A stretch of DNA of 64,000 nt from positions 124,001 through 188,000 of the forward strand of contig NZ_VNHJ01000004.1 of NCBI RefSeq assembly GCF_008124525.1, read 5' to 3'. Below are positions 8,228-16,313 of this stretch, piece after piece. Under the pieces are notes generated by a model. It made no database searches and was not told the DNA's origin. It saw only the letters and a list, made by a program, of their open reading frames with translations. A program made the position numbers and the translations under genes. The first letter of the stretch is position 1. Every line of letters starts with the position of its first letter. Source of the stretch: Oceanicella actignis. Lineage in GTDB: Bacteria; Pseudomonadota; Alphaproteobacteria; Rhodobacterales; Rhodobacteraceae.

Positions 8228-8656
8228 TCACGCCGAGAACCGGTCCCTGATGGCCGCAAGACCCGCCTCGTAGACGGCCGCGACCACGCGGTCGGCCTCC
8301 TCGGCGTCGGGAATCGCCGGCTCGAAGCTGGCCGACCAGAAGACCCGGCAGCCCTTGCCGCGGGCGAAGACGGTGAAGGTGGACAGGTAGTCCTCGACCG
8401 GCAGCGGCCCCTCGACGATCTCGTAGCGGTAATGATGAGGCCCCTGGTCGACCAGCCGCTCGAGCATCAGCGCCCCGTCCGCCAGGCGCAGATGCCGGTG
8501 CAGGTCGCCGTCCAGCTCGACCAGCTCGCAGCTCTCGACCAGCGGGTGCCAGTCGGCGATGGCGCCGAAGCCGCCCACCGCGGCCCACACCCTCTGCGCG
8601 TCCGCATCGAGATCAACCCAGCGCTCGACCCTGTCCCGGGGTTCGCGATCGCTCAT
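8228..8656 (-). CDS. SRPBCC (START/PYR-like) family protein
   Basis: The 142-residue protein fits the polyketide-cyclase/SRPBCC fold: VERWVDLDADAQRVWAAVGG at the start, IADWHPLVESCEL in the middle, and a C-terminal amphipathic helix. It lacks a signal peptide, so it is probably cytoplasmic. AAAGGAGC precedes the ATG. It is immediately upstream of the ABC ATPase and likely in the same transcript. SRPBCC proteins bind hydrophobic ligands; here the ligand could be a substrate or product of the quinoprotein pathway, but nothing in the sequence identifies it. Confidence 0.85.
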   Translation of the reverse strand: MSDREPRDRVERWVDLDADAQRVWAAVGGFGAIADWHPLVESCELVELDGDLHRHLRLADGALMLERLVDQGPHHYRYEIVEGPLPVEDYLSTFTVFARGKGCRVFWSASFEPAIPDAEEADRVVAAVYEAGLAAIRDRFSA

Positions 8657-8892
8657 GCCCTGCTCCTTTCGCCTGGCGCGCAGCGTCCGCCGCGGCGCGC
8701 GCCGTCAGGTTCCACCGCCCGCGCGCCGCGGTCAATGGCGCGCTTCGGGGCCGCGATCGGGGCGCCGCGATCCGGGGGGCGCGCCGCGCCCGCGATACGA
8801 TGCCGCAAGCGCGCAACGCGGGCGCAAGCCGCGATCGCAACCGCCCGCCGCGGGGGCCCCGGAGCCGCCGCCGCGCGGGCCGGCCCCGCCGC

Positions 8893-9876
8893 TCAGGGCC
8901 GCCAGGCCGCGCCCCAGGGATAGCGGCCGACCTTGATCGTCTTGACGGCCTCGCGCGCGGCGACGTCGATCACCGTCACGTCGCCCGACACGCCGTTGGT
9001 GACGAAAAGCAGCCTGTCGTCGGGCGTCATCGCCATGTGCCAGGGGCGGCGCCCGACCAGGATGTAGTCCAGCACCTTGCGGCCCGGCACGTCCACCACC
9101 GCGACGTGGTTCGCCGGGCCCAGCGCGACGAAGGCCAGCGAATCGTCCGAGGTCATCTTGAAGCCCACCGGCTGGATGAGGTCGGGGTTCACGCCGCGGA
9201 TCTCGAACCCGATCTTGCCCAGAAGCTCCTGCGTGGCGGCGTCGAACACGCTGATCGTGCCGCCGATCTCGGACGAGACCCAAAGCTGCTTGCCGTCATG
9301 GGTGAACTCGGCGTGGCGGGGGCGCTGATCGACCAGCGTGTTGGCGAAGATCCGGTGCGTGTCCGCGTCGATCCAGTGCGCCATGGACGAGGTTTCCGAG
9401 GTAACGATCACCACCTTGCCGTCGGGGCTGACCGCCATGCCCTCGGGCTCGACCCCGACGTCGATCTGCGCCAGCACCGTGCGCGCGGCGGTGTCCACGA
9501 CGGTGGCCACGGCGTCGTCCTCGTTGGCGATGTAAAGGCGCCGGTCGTCGGGGTGCAGGATGAACTGCTCGGGGTCCTCGCCCGAGGGCAGGTTGTGCAG
9601 CAAGGCGCCCGTCTCGGGGTCGATGACCTGCACCGCGTCGGAATCCGAGGCGCAGACATACAGCCTGGAGTAGTCGCGCGAGAAGGTGACGCCGCGCGGG
9701 CGCTCGCCCACGGGGACGGTGCGCGTGACCGACAGCGACTCGACGTCGATGACCGAGATCGCGTCGTCCTTCTCGTTCGTCACCCAGATCTCGGCGCCTT
9801 GCGCGCCGGCGGGCGCAAGCGCCGTCAGCGGCGCCAGGGCGACAAGCAGCGGCGCAATCCGTGCGCGGATGCTCAT
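8893..9876 (-). CDS. PQQ-dependent catabolism-associated beta-propeller protein (YVTN repeats)
   Basis: The 327-residue exported protein has a signal peptide ending near AQGAEIWVTNEKDD and about seven YVTN-type repeats (for example VGERPRGVTFSRD, VEPEGMAVSPDG, RRPWHMAMTPDD). This is the beta-propeller found with PQQ-associated ABC systems. It would sit in the periplasm and may act as a scaffold or sensor for the binding protein. GGGAGAATGACCTC precedes the ATG. Its start is 4 bp after the stop of the binding-protein gene. A 236-bp spacer with no recognisable gene separates it from the SRPBCC gene. Confidence 0.92.
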   Translation of the reverse strand: MSIRARIAPLLVALAPLTALAPAGAQGAEIWVTNEKDDAISVIDVESLSVTRTVPVGERPRGVTFSRDYSRLYVCASDSDAVQVIDPETGALLHNLPSGEDPEQFILHPDDRRLYIANEDDAVATVVDTAARTVLAQIDVGVEPEGMAVSPDGKVVIVTSETSSMAHWIDADTHRIFANTLVDQRPRHAEFTHDGKQLWVSSEIGGTISVFDAATQELLGKIGFEIRGVNPDLIQPVGFKMTSDDSLAFVALGPANHVAVVDVPGRKVLDYILVGRRPWHMAMTPDDRLLFVTNGVSGDVTVIDVAAREAVKTIKVGRYPWGAAWRP

Positions 9877-9880
9877 GAGG

Positions 9881-11104
9881 TCATTCTCCCTTGTCTTCGA
9901 AGGCCGCGCAGCCGGCCTCGGGTTGGTCGTAGCCGAGCGTGTCGAGCTCGGTGACGCGGTGCAGGAACCCCTCGATCGGCGCCTGCGCGACCAGCGCGCG
10001 CGGATGCGTCAGCGGAATCGGCTGGCGCAGCTGGCCGTTCCACGCGCGGAAGCTGAGCTTGCGGCCCTTGAAGCCGCCCATCTCGAAGGCGCCCGACAGA
10101 AGATGCGCGCGCAGCGCCCGCGGATCGTGCGGATCGCGCCCCGCGGCCAGGCGCGTGACCGCCTCGCCCACCGCGCGCGCCGCCGCCCAGGCGGCGTAGT
10201 CCTCCGAGGTCATGTCCCGCCCGGCCAGATCGCGAAAGCGCGACTGCAGCTGCGCCGCGCCCCAGGCCTCGACCGGGCGCGACCAGGCGACGGGCTCCAT
10301 GCCCTCGGTGCCGGCGACCGGGCGCGGGCTGAAGGTGTTGTAGGGGATGTAGCGGTCCCAGTCGTCGGCCTCGTCGGCCAGGATCAGCACGTCGTGCTCG
10401 GGCGCCTGGGTCAGCAGCGGCGCCTCGGACGAGGCGGTGCGGCGGATGTCCGCGTCCAGCGGCCATTCGCGCCGCTCGACGATGCGGGCGCCGAACTTGG
10501 CCGCCGCGCGCGCCATGGCGTCGGCGAAGGCGCGGTCCTGCGCGCCGCGGCCCTCGATCACGAACCAGCGCGTCCAGCGCTTGCGCACCAGGAACTGGGC
10601 CAGCGCGTCGGCCAGCATGGCGCGGCTGGGGATCGTGTGCAGCACGTTGGCGCGGCACGCCCCGCGGCGCAGCGCGTCGTCGCGCGCGGCGGCGTTGAAG
10701 ATCAGCGCGCCCGCCGCCTCGGGCATGTCCGCGAGGGCGAGCAGATCCTCGGCCGGGGCATTCGCGATCACCGGCGCGCCGCGCGCCAGCGCCGCGCGGG
10801 CGGCGGCGGCGAAGTCGCCCTCGGGCGGGACGACGAATTCGCTCAGCCGCCAGCTCTGGCCCAGAAAGCGCCCCATCGCCGCGTTGTCGGCCACCCCCAG
10901 CCGCGCCCCCGCGAGGCCCAGATCCGCGGGGCGCGGGTCGAGATTCGACAAGACCGGCCTGGGCGCGGGCGCGCGTTCCAGATAGACGATCTCGAACGCC
11001 TCGGCGTCCTGCGCCGCCGGCGCGCGCGCCGCCCCCAGCGCCAGCGCGGCGCCCAGCAGCAACCGGGCGGCCCCGCGCGTCTTCGCCCCGATCCAGCTCG
11101 TCAT
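9881..11104 (-). CDS. ABC substrate-binding protein of the PQQ-dependent alcohol dehydrogenase system
   Basis: The 407-residue protein has a signal peptide (about residues 8-31, ending near ARAPAAQD) and a type-1 periplasmic-binding-fold mature part that begins FEIVYLERAP. Features such as GAPVIANAPAEDLL and WTRWFVIEGRG match the binding-protein family seen beside PQQ-dependent alcohol dehydrogenases. I took the ATG at 11104 because GGAGGAAGG precedes it and the signal peptide follows; the frame stays open further upstream but codes low-complexity sequence. It is the first gene of the leftward operon and diverges from the cytochrome gene. Confidence 0.9.
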   Translation of the reverse strand: MTSWIGAKTRGAARLLLGAALALGAARAPAAQDAEAFEIVYLERAPAPRPVLSNLDPRPADLGLAGARLGVADNAAMGRFLGQSWRLSEFVVPPEGDFAAAARAALARGAPVIANAPAEDLLALADMPEAAGALIFNAAARDDALRRGACRANVLHTIPSRAMLADALAQFLVRKRWTRWFVIEGRGAQDRAFADAMARAAAKFGARIVERREWPLDADIRRTASSEAPLLTQAPEHDVLILADEADDWDRYIPYNTFSPRPVAGTEGMEPVAWSRPVEAWGAAQLQSRFRDLAGRDMTSEDYAAWAAARAVGEAVTRLAAGRDPHDPRALRAHLLSGAFEMGGFKGRKLSFRAWNGQLRQPIPLTHPRALVAQAPIEGFLHRVTELDTLGYDQPEAGCAAFEDKGE

Positions 11105-11449
11105 CCTTCCTCCGCCCTCGACATCGGGGGCGCACGCGCGCCCCTCGTCCACCTTGCCCGCGGCGCCGCTTCGCGCAAGGCGACGCGCCGCTTCCTCAAG
11201 CGCGCGCCGGCGCGCGGCAATCATGTTGCGCGCCTGCGCGCGCGGCCATCGCCTTGCGCACCTTCGCGCGTGGGAGCATCTTGCGCGCCTTCGCGCGTGG
11301 GGGCGATACGACGAAAGAACGGCGCCGCAGCGCCCGCGCCGCAACCAAAGTTCAATGGCGCAACCATGGCCGGCGCCCCTAGATGAACGCAACGGAAACC
11401 GACCCCGCCGGCCCACCGCCGCGCGGTCCAGATCCAGGGAGGATCAGCC
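11105..11449. promoter_or_regulatory. Divergent control region of the quinoprotein cluster with three 27-28 bp repeats
   Basis: This 345-bp spacer holds no convincing gene. It separates two divergent operons of the same pathway, so it should hold both promoters. Three near-direct repeats start at 11226, 11254 and 11281 (spacing 28 and 27 bp). The last two share 20 of 21 bases, written TTGCGC(A/G)CCTTCGCG followed by CGTGGG. Regular spacing close to three helical turns suggests cooperative binding by a regulator. No clear -35/-10 pair was identified. Confidence 0.5.
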
Positions 11450-12136
11450 TTGCCACACCGCCGCCCCGCGGCCCGCGCCGCGCTCGCCCTCGTCCTCGCC
11501 GCCGCCGCCACCGCCGCGCATGGTCATGGCGACGTCGCTCCGCAACCCGTCGAGACGGGCTCGCTGCCCGATCTGGGCGAGGAGTGGCTGGACGAGAACC
11601 CCTACCGCTCGATGGGCCGCGAGGTGCTGGAAGAGGCCGTGCGCATCGGCGCCTCGGGCTTCAACCAGAACTGCGCGCGCTGCCACGGGCTGGGCGCGGT
11701 GTCGGGCGGGCTGGCGCCGGACCTGCGCTATCTGAGCGCTGATTTCGACGGCGACGAGTGGTTCGTCGAGCGCTTCCGCCACGGCTACACCCAGAACGGC
11801 ATCACCAAGATGCCCGCCTTCGGCGAGCTGCTGGGCCAGAAGGCGGCCTGGGCGATCCGCACCTATATCGAGACGCGCCCCGACAACGAGGCGCTCGAGC
11901 CGCATGCCGAGCGCCTCAGGCAGATCCGCGACGAGCTGGCCGCCGGCGTGGACGACGCGCGCGCCGCGCAGCTGCGCGCCGAGCTCGAGGCCATCGCCGA
12001 GCAGATCCCCACCCTGTCGGGCGCCGAATACGCCGACTCGCCCGCGCGCGAGGCGGCGCTGGCCCTGGCCGAGGGGGCGGCGGGCGCGCACAAGGCCGCC
12101 GAGCAGCTGACCATCGGCCTTTCCGCCTCGCATTGA
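11450..12136 (+). CDS. pedF: Cytochrome c-550, PedF type
   Basis: The 228-residue protein has a signal peptide ending in AHG, then HGDVAPQPVETGSLPDLGEE, which matches PedF-type cytochromes of quinoprotein alcohol dehydrogenase systems. A single haem site CARCH is at 75-79, and KMPAFGE near residue 120 probably supplies the axial Met. It would take electrons from a PQQ dehydrogenase in the periplasm. The start is a TTG at 11450, preceded by AGGGAGG at a good distance; no ATG fits. The C-terminal third (about 150-228) is a charged helical extension. It is the first gene of the rightward relay operon. Confidence 0.9.
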   Translation: MPHRRPAARAALALVLAAAATAAHGHGDVAPQPVETGSLPDLGEEWLDENPYRSMGREVLEEAVRIGASGFNQNCARCHGLGAVSGGLAPDLRYLSADFDGDEWFVERFRHGYTQNGITKMPAFGELLGQKAAWAIRTYIETRPDNEALEPHAERLRQIRDELAAGVDDARAAQLRAELEAIAEQIPTLSGAEYADSPAREAALALAEGAAGAHKAAEQLTIGLSASH

Positions 12137-12203
12137 GGCGCGCGCGGGCCGGGGCGACCAAGGCGCCATTGACCGGCCCGCCCCGCGGACGGAGAATGCG
12201 CGC

Positions 12204-13136
12204 ATGAGCGACGGGCGCAAGAGGAACGGCATGGCCGCGCGGAACGGAAGGCGGCGCTTCGTGCTGGGCGCGGCGGCGGCGCTTGGCGCGGGGCTGGGCG
12301 CGGGGCTGGGCGCGCCGGCCGCGGGCCGCGACAGGCCGCAGAACGCCGGGCGCGACGTGGTCGGGCAGTCGCTCGACCAGATCGTCGAGCGCGGCTGGAT
12401 CGAGATCGGCGTCTATGACGCCTTCCCCCCGTGGTCCTACGAGCAGGACGGCCGCGCCGAGGGCGTGGACGTCGAGATCGGGCGCCTGATCGCCCGGGCG
12501 CTGGACGTCGAGCCGCGCTTTCGCCTCGTCGGCGCCGACGAGACCGTGGACGACGACCTGCGCAACCATGTCTGGAAGGGCGACGTGATCGAGCGCAAGG
12601 TGGTCAACGTGCTGATGCACGTGCCCTACGACCGCGAATTCGCGCTGCGCAACGATCTGGCCGTGATCACGGGGCTCTACATGACCGAGACGCTGGCCAT
12701 CGCCTGGCGCCGCGATGCCTTCGCGCCCGACGAGCGCCCCAGCCCCGCCTATTTCCGCTACGCAAAGGTGGGGGTCGAGACCGACTCGATCGCGGACCTC
12801 TACCTTCTGGGCGCGGCGCGCGGCGCCCTGCAACAGAACGTGCGCCACTACCCCAGCACGGCCGCCGCCATGGCCGCCATGGCCGCCGGCGAGGTGCCCG
12901 CCGTGATGGGGCCGCGCGGCCAGCTCGAGGCGGCGCTGACCGAGGGCATGGCCGTGCACGCGCCGCCCCTGCCGGGGCTGGCGCGCCCCTCCTGGCCGCT
13001 GGGGGTCGCGGTGCGCCACACCTACCGCGCGCTGGGCTACGCCGTGAACGACGCCGTGCGCGCCGCGGTCGAGGACGGGCGCGTCGCCGCCATCTTCGCG
13101 CGGCGCGGCCTGACCTACGCGCCGCCGGTCTGGTGA
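12204..13136 (+). CDS. Quinoprotein dehydrogenase-associated periplasmic binding protein (MoxJ-like)
   Basis: The 310-residue protein has a twin-arginine-like leader (RRRFVLGAAAALGAG) and an amino-acid-binding-protein fold of the MoxJ/XoxJ type. Characteristic stretches are GVYDAFPPWSYE, VDVEIGRLIARAL and LNVxMHVPYDREFALRND-like sequence near residue 135. MoxJ/XoxJ proteins are needed for maturation or activation of PQQ methanol dehydrogenases. That role is from family knowledge. It follows the PedF cytochrome by 67 bp and precedes the SoxYZ-like gene by 37 bp, so it is probably co-transcribed with both. Confidence 0.9.
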   Translation: MSDGRKRNGMAARNGRRRFVLGAAAALGAGLGAGLGAPAAGRDRPQNAGRDVVGQSLDQIVERGWIEIGVYDAFPPWSYEQDGRAEGVDVEIGRLIARALDVEPRFRLVGADETVDDDLRNHVWKGDVIERKVVNVLMHVPYDREFALRNDLAVITGLYMTETLAIAWRRDAFAPDERPSPAYFRYAKVGVETDSIADLYLLGAARGALQQNVRHYPSTAAAMAAMAAGEVPAVMGPRGQLEAALTEGMAVHAPPLPGLARPSWPLGVAVRHTYRALGYAVNDAVRAAVEDGRVAAIFARRGLTYAPPVW

Positions 13137-13173
13137 CGTGCCCCCGGACCCGAGCCGGAGAAGGAGAGACGCC

Positions 13174-13989
13174 ATGACGCCCGCACCCCGCACCCGCGCC
13201 CCCGCCGCGCTGGCCGCGCTGGCCGCGCTGGCCGCGCTGTCGGCCGCCGCGCCCGCGCGCGCGCTCGACGCGCCCCGCGTCAAGCTGGACGATCCCTTCG
13301 CCAGCGGCATGTGGGACTACCACCAGGTGATGCTGCTGGGCGACCCCGACCGCATCGCCTTCGACGATCGCGTGCGCGTGCTGGCCCCCGCCTCGGCCGA
13401 GGACAGCTTTCACGTTCCCGTGCTGGTCGACGCGCGCGCGCTGGGCGATGTCGAGATGATTGTGGTCAGCGTCGATTACGGCCCGATCCCGCACATCCTC
13501 ACCTACCGCCCCGGCGGGGCCGAGCCGCGCATCGCCCTGCGCTTCAAGATCGACCAGGCCACGCCCGTGCGCGCGGCCGCCCGCACCTCCGACGGCGCAT
13601 GGCATGTGGGCGGCGCCTATGTGGACGCCGCCGGCGGGGGCTGCACCGCGCCCGCCGCCGCCTACGCCACCGACGACTGGGCCGACCGGCTGGGCCAGGT
13701 GCGCGGGCGCGTCTGGCCCGACAGCGGACGCGTGCGCTTCGTCGTCGACCATCCCATGGACACGGGCCTTGCGGACGGCATCCCCGCCTTTTTCATCGAG
13801 ACCCTGACCGTCGCCCCCGACGGCGGCGCCGCGCCCGCGCGCATCGAGCTGCACGAGCCGGTCGAGGAAGACCCCGCATTCACCCTGTTCTGGCCCCCGG
13901 GCGCGATCCGCGAGGCCGCGCTGCTGGAAGGGCGCGACAACAACGGCAACGAGATCCGCGCCGAGCTGCGCGCGGCGGTGGGCCAATGA
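13174..13989 (+). CDS. Quinoprotein dehydrogenase-associated SoxYZ-like carrier protein
   Basis: The 271-residue exported protein joins a SoxY-like and a SoxZ-like domain. An Ala-rich signal peptide precedes DDPFASGMWDYH. The SoxY part ends in the carrier motif GGGCTAPA near residue 165, whose Cys would carry a covalent intermediate on a swinging arm. The SoxZ-like part follows, with VDHPMDTGLADGIPAFFIE. AAGGAG lies upstream of the ATG at 13174. Its TGA overlaps the ATG of the hydrolase gene. In known clusters these fusions accompany PQQ dehydrogenases rather than sulfur oxidation, and no sox genes are present here. Confidence 0.9.
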   Translation: MTPAPRTRAPAALAALAALAALSAAAPARALDAPRVKLDDPFASGMWDYHQVMLLGDPDRIAFDDRVRVLAPASAEDSFHVPVLVDARALGDVEMIVVSVDYGPIPHILTYRPGGAEPRIALRFKIDQATPVRAAARTSDGAWHVGGAYVDAAGGGCTAPAAAYATDDWADRLGQVRGRVWPDSGRVRFVVDHPMDTGLADGIPAFFIETLTVAPDGGAAPARIELHEPVEEDPAFTLFWPPGAIREAALLEGRDNNGNEIRAELRAAVGQ

Positions 13990-15059
13990 GCCCGCGCCGC
14001 CCCCGGTGCGCGCCGCGCCGCGCCGCCCCCCGGCCGGCGCGCGGCGGGCCCGACGCCGCCGCCGTCCCCGCCGCCCCGGCTGCGTTGTCGCGCCGCCAGG
14101 CGCTGCGCTGCGCGGCGGCCCTTGGCGCGGCGGGCCTCGCGGCGGGCGCGCTGGGCGGCGCGGCGCCGCTCTGGGCCGAAGCGCGGCGCGCCTATGCGCT
14201 CGAGCCGCGCCAGGTCGCCGCCGGCATCTGGATGATCGAGGGCCGGCGCGAATACTTCTCGGCCGAGAACGGCGGCGCCATCGTCAACTGCGCCCTGATC
14301 GAGACCGACGAGGGCGTCCTGGCCGTCGATCTCGGCCCCTCGCTGCGCTTCGGCGAAGAGCTGCGCGCCGCCGCGCTGCGCGCCACGGGCAGGCCCGTCT
14401 TCGCCGCCCTCGTCACGCATCAGCACCCGGACCACTTCATGGGCGCGCAGGCCTTCGCCGACCTGCCCGTGCTGGCGCTGGCCGAAACGCAGCGCCAGAT
14501 CGCCCTGCATGGCGACGCCTACGCCGACAACATGTATCGCCTGCTGGGCGACTGGATGCGGGGCTCCGAAGCCACGCCGCCCAACGCGGTCGTCGAGCCG
14601 GGCGAGGTCGCGCTGGGCGGCCGCCCCTTCCTGGCGCTGGCCCTGTCGGGGCACACGCCGGCCGATCTGGCGCTGCTCGACCGGCGCACGGGCACGCTGA
14701 TCGCCGGAGACCTCGCCTTTCTCGACCGCGCGCCGACCACGCCCGACGCCGATCTCGACGCCTGGCGGCGCAGCATCGACCAGCTGGCCGCGCTCGACGC
14801 CGCGGCGACGCTGCCGGGCCATGGCCCGATCGACCCCGAAGGCCGCGCGCTGCGCCAGACGCGCGCCTATCTCGACTGGCTGGACGGCGCGCTGCGCGAC
14901 GGCGCCGAGCGCGGGCTCTCGATGCCCGAGCTCATGGCCGCGCCGCTGCCGCCCGAATTCGCGGCCATGGGCGTGCAGCCGGACGAGTTCGCGCGCTCGG
15001 TCGTTCACCTTTATCCCGCCTATGAGCGTGCGGCCATGCCGCGCGCCGATCACGGCTGA
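13986..15059 (+). CDS. Quinoprotein relay system zinc metallohydrolase
   Basis: The 357-residue protein has a metallo-beta-lactamase fold with HQHPDH at 145-150 (HxHxDH zinc ligands), a later GHTPADL histidine, and GHG further on. A leader with [17 protein letters not shown] near residue 35 is Tat-like, so the enzyme would be folded before export. This family (SoxH-related) partners SoxYZ-like carriers in quinoprotein clusters and probably releases the carried group by hydrolysis. That role is inference from the family. The start overlaps the previous stop (ATGA). It closes the rightward relay operon. Confidence 0.9.
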   Translation: MSPRRPRCAPRRAAPRPARGGPDAAAVPAAPAALSRRQALRCAAALGAAGLAAGALGGAAPLWAEARRAYALEPRQVAAGIWMIEGRREYFSAENGGAIVNCALIETDEGVLAVDLGPSLRFGEELRAAALRATGRPVFAALVTHQHPDHFMGAQAFADLPVLALAETQRQIALHGDAYADNMYRLLGDWMRGSEATPPNAVVEPGEVALGGRPFLALALSGHTPADLALLDRRTGTLIAGDLAFLDRAPTTPDADLDAWRRSIDQLAALDAAATLPGHGPIDPEGRALRQTRAYLDWLDGALRDGAERGLSMPELMAAPLPPEFAAMGVQPDEFARSVVHLYPAYERAAMPRADHG

Positions 15060-15119
15060 TCCCCGCCCGCGCCGGCCGCTCATGGCCGCGCCGCGGCGCA
15101 CTTGCAAGGAAAGACGCGC

Positions 15120-15656
15120 ATGGAACTCAAAGGCTCCCGCATCATCAAGGCCCCCCGCGCCCAGGTCTGGGCCGCGCTCAACGACCCCGAGGTGCTGCGC
15201 CAGTGCATCCCCGGCTGCCAGGAGCTGACCGGCAGCCCCGAAGAGGGATTCGAGGCCACCGTCACGCAGAAGGTCGGCCCGGTGAAGGCCACCTTCAAGG
15301 GCGCGGTGCAGCTTTCGGACGTGGTCGAGGGCGAAAGCTACCGCATCTCGGGCGAAGGCAAGGGCGGCGCGGCCGGCTTCGCCAAGGGCGCGGCCAATGT
15401 GCGCCTGAGCGACGTCGAGGAGGGGACCGAGCTCACCTACGAGGTCGAGGCCAGCGTCGGCGGCAAGCTGGCGCAGCTGGGCTCGCGGCTGATCGACGGC
15501 TTCGCCAAGAAGATGGCCGATCAGTTCTTCACCCGCTTCAAGGAGGTCGTCGAGGGCCCCGATGCGCAGGCCGAAGCCGAGGCCGAAGCCGCCGAGGGCG
15601 CGGCCGAGGGCGACGCGCCGAAGAAGAAGAGCTGGCTGAGCCGCATCACCGGCTGA
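15120..15656 (+). CDS. coxG: CoxG-type SRPBCC protein of a CO dehydrogenase-like cluster
   Basis: The 178-residue protein opens with [20 protein letters not shown] and contains [11 protein letters not shown], both typical of CoxG. The tail (about 140-178) is acidic, then KKKSW-basic, and may contact the membrane. CoxG in Oligotropha helps anchor CO dehydrogenase at the inner membrane; by analogy this one may tether the CoxLMS enzyme. AAGGA precedes the ATG at 15120. It lies 36 bp upstream of coxS in the same direction. Confidence 0.9.
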   Translation: MELKGSRIIKAPRAQVWAALNDPEVLRQCIPGCQELTGSPEEGFEATVTQKVGPVKATFKGAVQLSDVVEGESYRISGEGKGGAAGFAKGAANVRLSDVEEGTELTYEVEASVGGKLAQLGSRLIDGFAKKMADQFFTRFKEVVEGPDAQAEAEAEAAEGAAEGDAPKKKSWLSRITG

Positions 15657-15691
15657 GCCGTCGTGCGACAGGGAACAGGGAGACGGAACGC

Positions 15692-16180
15692 ATGACGATC
15701 GTATCGATGCGGGTGAACGGGCGCGCGGTTGCGGGCGAGGTGGAGGACCGGACGCTTCTGGTGGAGTTTCTTCGCGAGGGTCTTTCGCTGACGGGGACGC
15801 ATGTTGGGTGCGACACGTCGCAATGCGGGGCGTGCGTGGTGCATGTGAACGGCGCGGCGGTGAAGTCGTGCACGATGCTTGCGCTGGAGGCGCAGGGGGC
15901 GGAGGTGACGACGATCGAGGGGATGGCGGCGCCGGACGGCTCGCTTGGGGCGATCCAGCGCGCGTTCCAGGAGCATCACGGGCTTCAGTGCGGGTTCTGC
16001 ACGCCGGGGATGGTGATGAGCGCGGCGGCGCTGCTGCGCGAGAACCCGTCGCCGAGCGAGGCGGAGGTTCGGGCGTATCTGGAAGGGAACATCTGCCGCT
16101 GCACGGGGTATCACAACATCGTGAAGGCGATCCTGGCGGCGGCCGAGGAGCTGCGCGCGGCGCCCGCGGCGGCCGAGTGA
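15692..16180 (+). CDS. coxS: Molybdenum hydroxylase small subunit, two [2Fe-2S] clusters
   Basis: The 162-residue iron-sulfur subunit carries the plant-type [2Fe-2S] motif [13 protein letters not shown] with a fourth Cys in VKSC, and the second cluster motif CGFCTPG ... CRCTGYHNI. It transfers electrons from the molybdenum centre in CoxL to FAD in CoxM. AGGGAG lies upstream of the ATG at 15692. Third codon positions here favour G (GTG, GCG, CTT), in contrast to the C-rich codons of coxM, which is noted separately. Confidence 0.95.
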   Translation: MTIVSMRVNGRAVAGEVEDRTLLVEFLREGLSLTGTHVGCDTSQCGACVVHVNGAAVKSCTMLALEAQGAEVTTIEGMAAPDGSLGAIQRAFQEHHGLQCGFCTPGMVMSAAALLRENPSPSEAEVRAYLEGNICRCTGYHNIVKAILAAAEELRAAPAAAE

Positions 16181-16313
16181 GGCGGCGGCCGGGCCGCGCA
16201 GGGGCCCGGCGGGGAAGGCGGGGCGGCGCGCGGCGCCGCCCGGGGCCCGCGGCGCGGCCGCGGGCGCGAAAACGGGCGGGCGCCGAGCGCGGCCCGCAAG
16301 GGAGGACGAGCGA

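Noticed and set aside
13174-13989. Sulfur oxidation (sox) system
   Set aside because: The SoxYZ-like fusion is the quinoprotein-associated type, and no soxA, soxB, soxX or soxC genes lie here.
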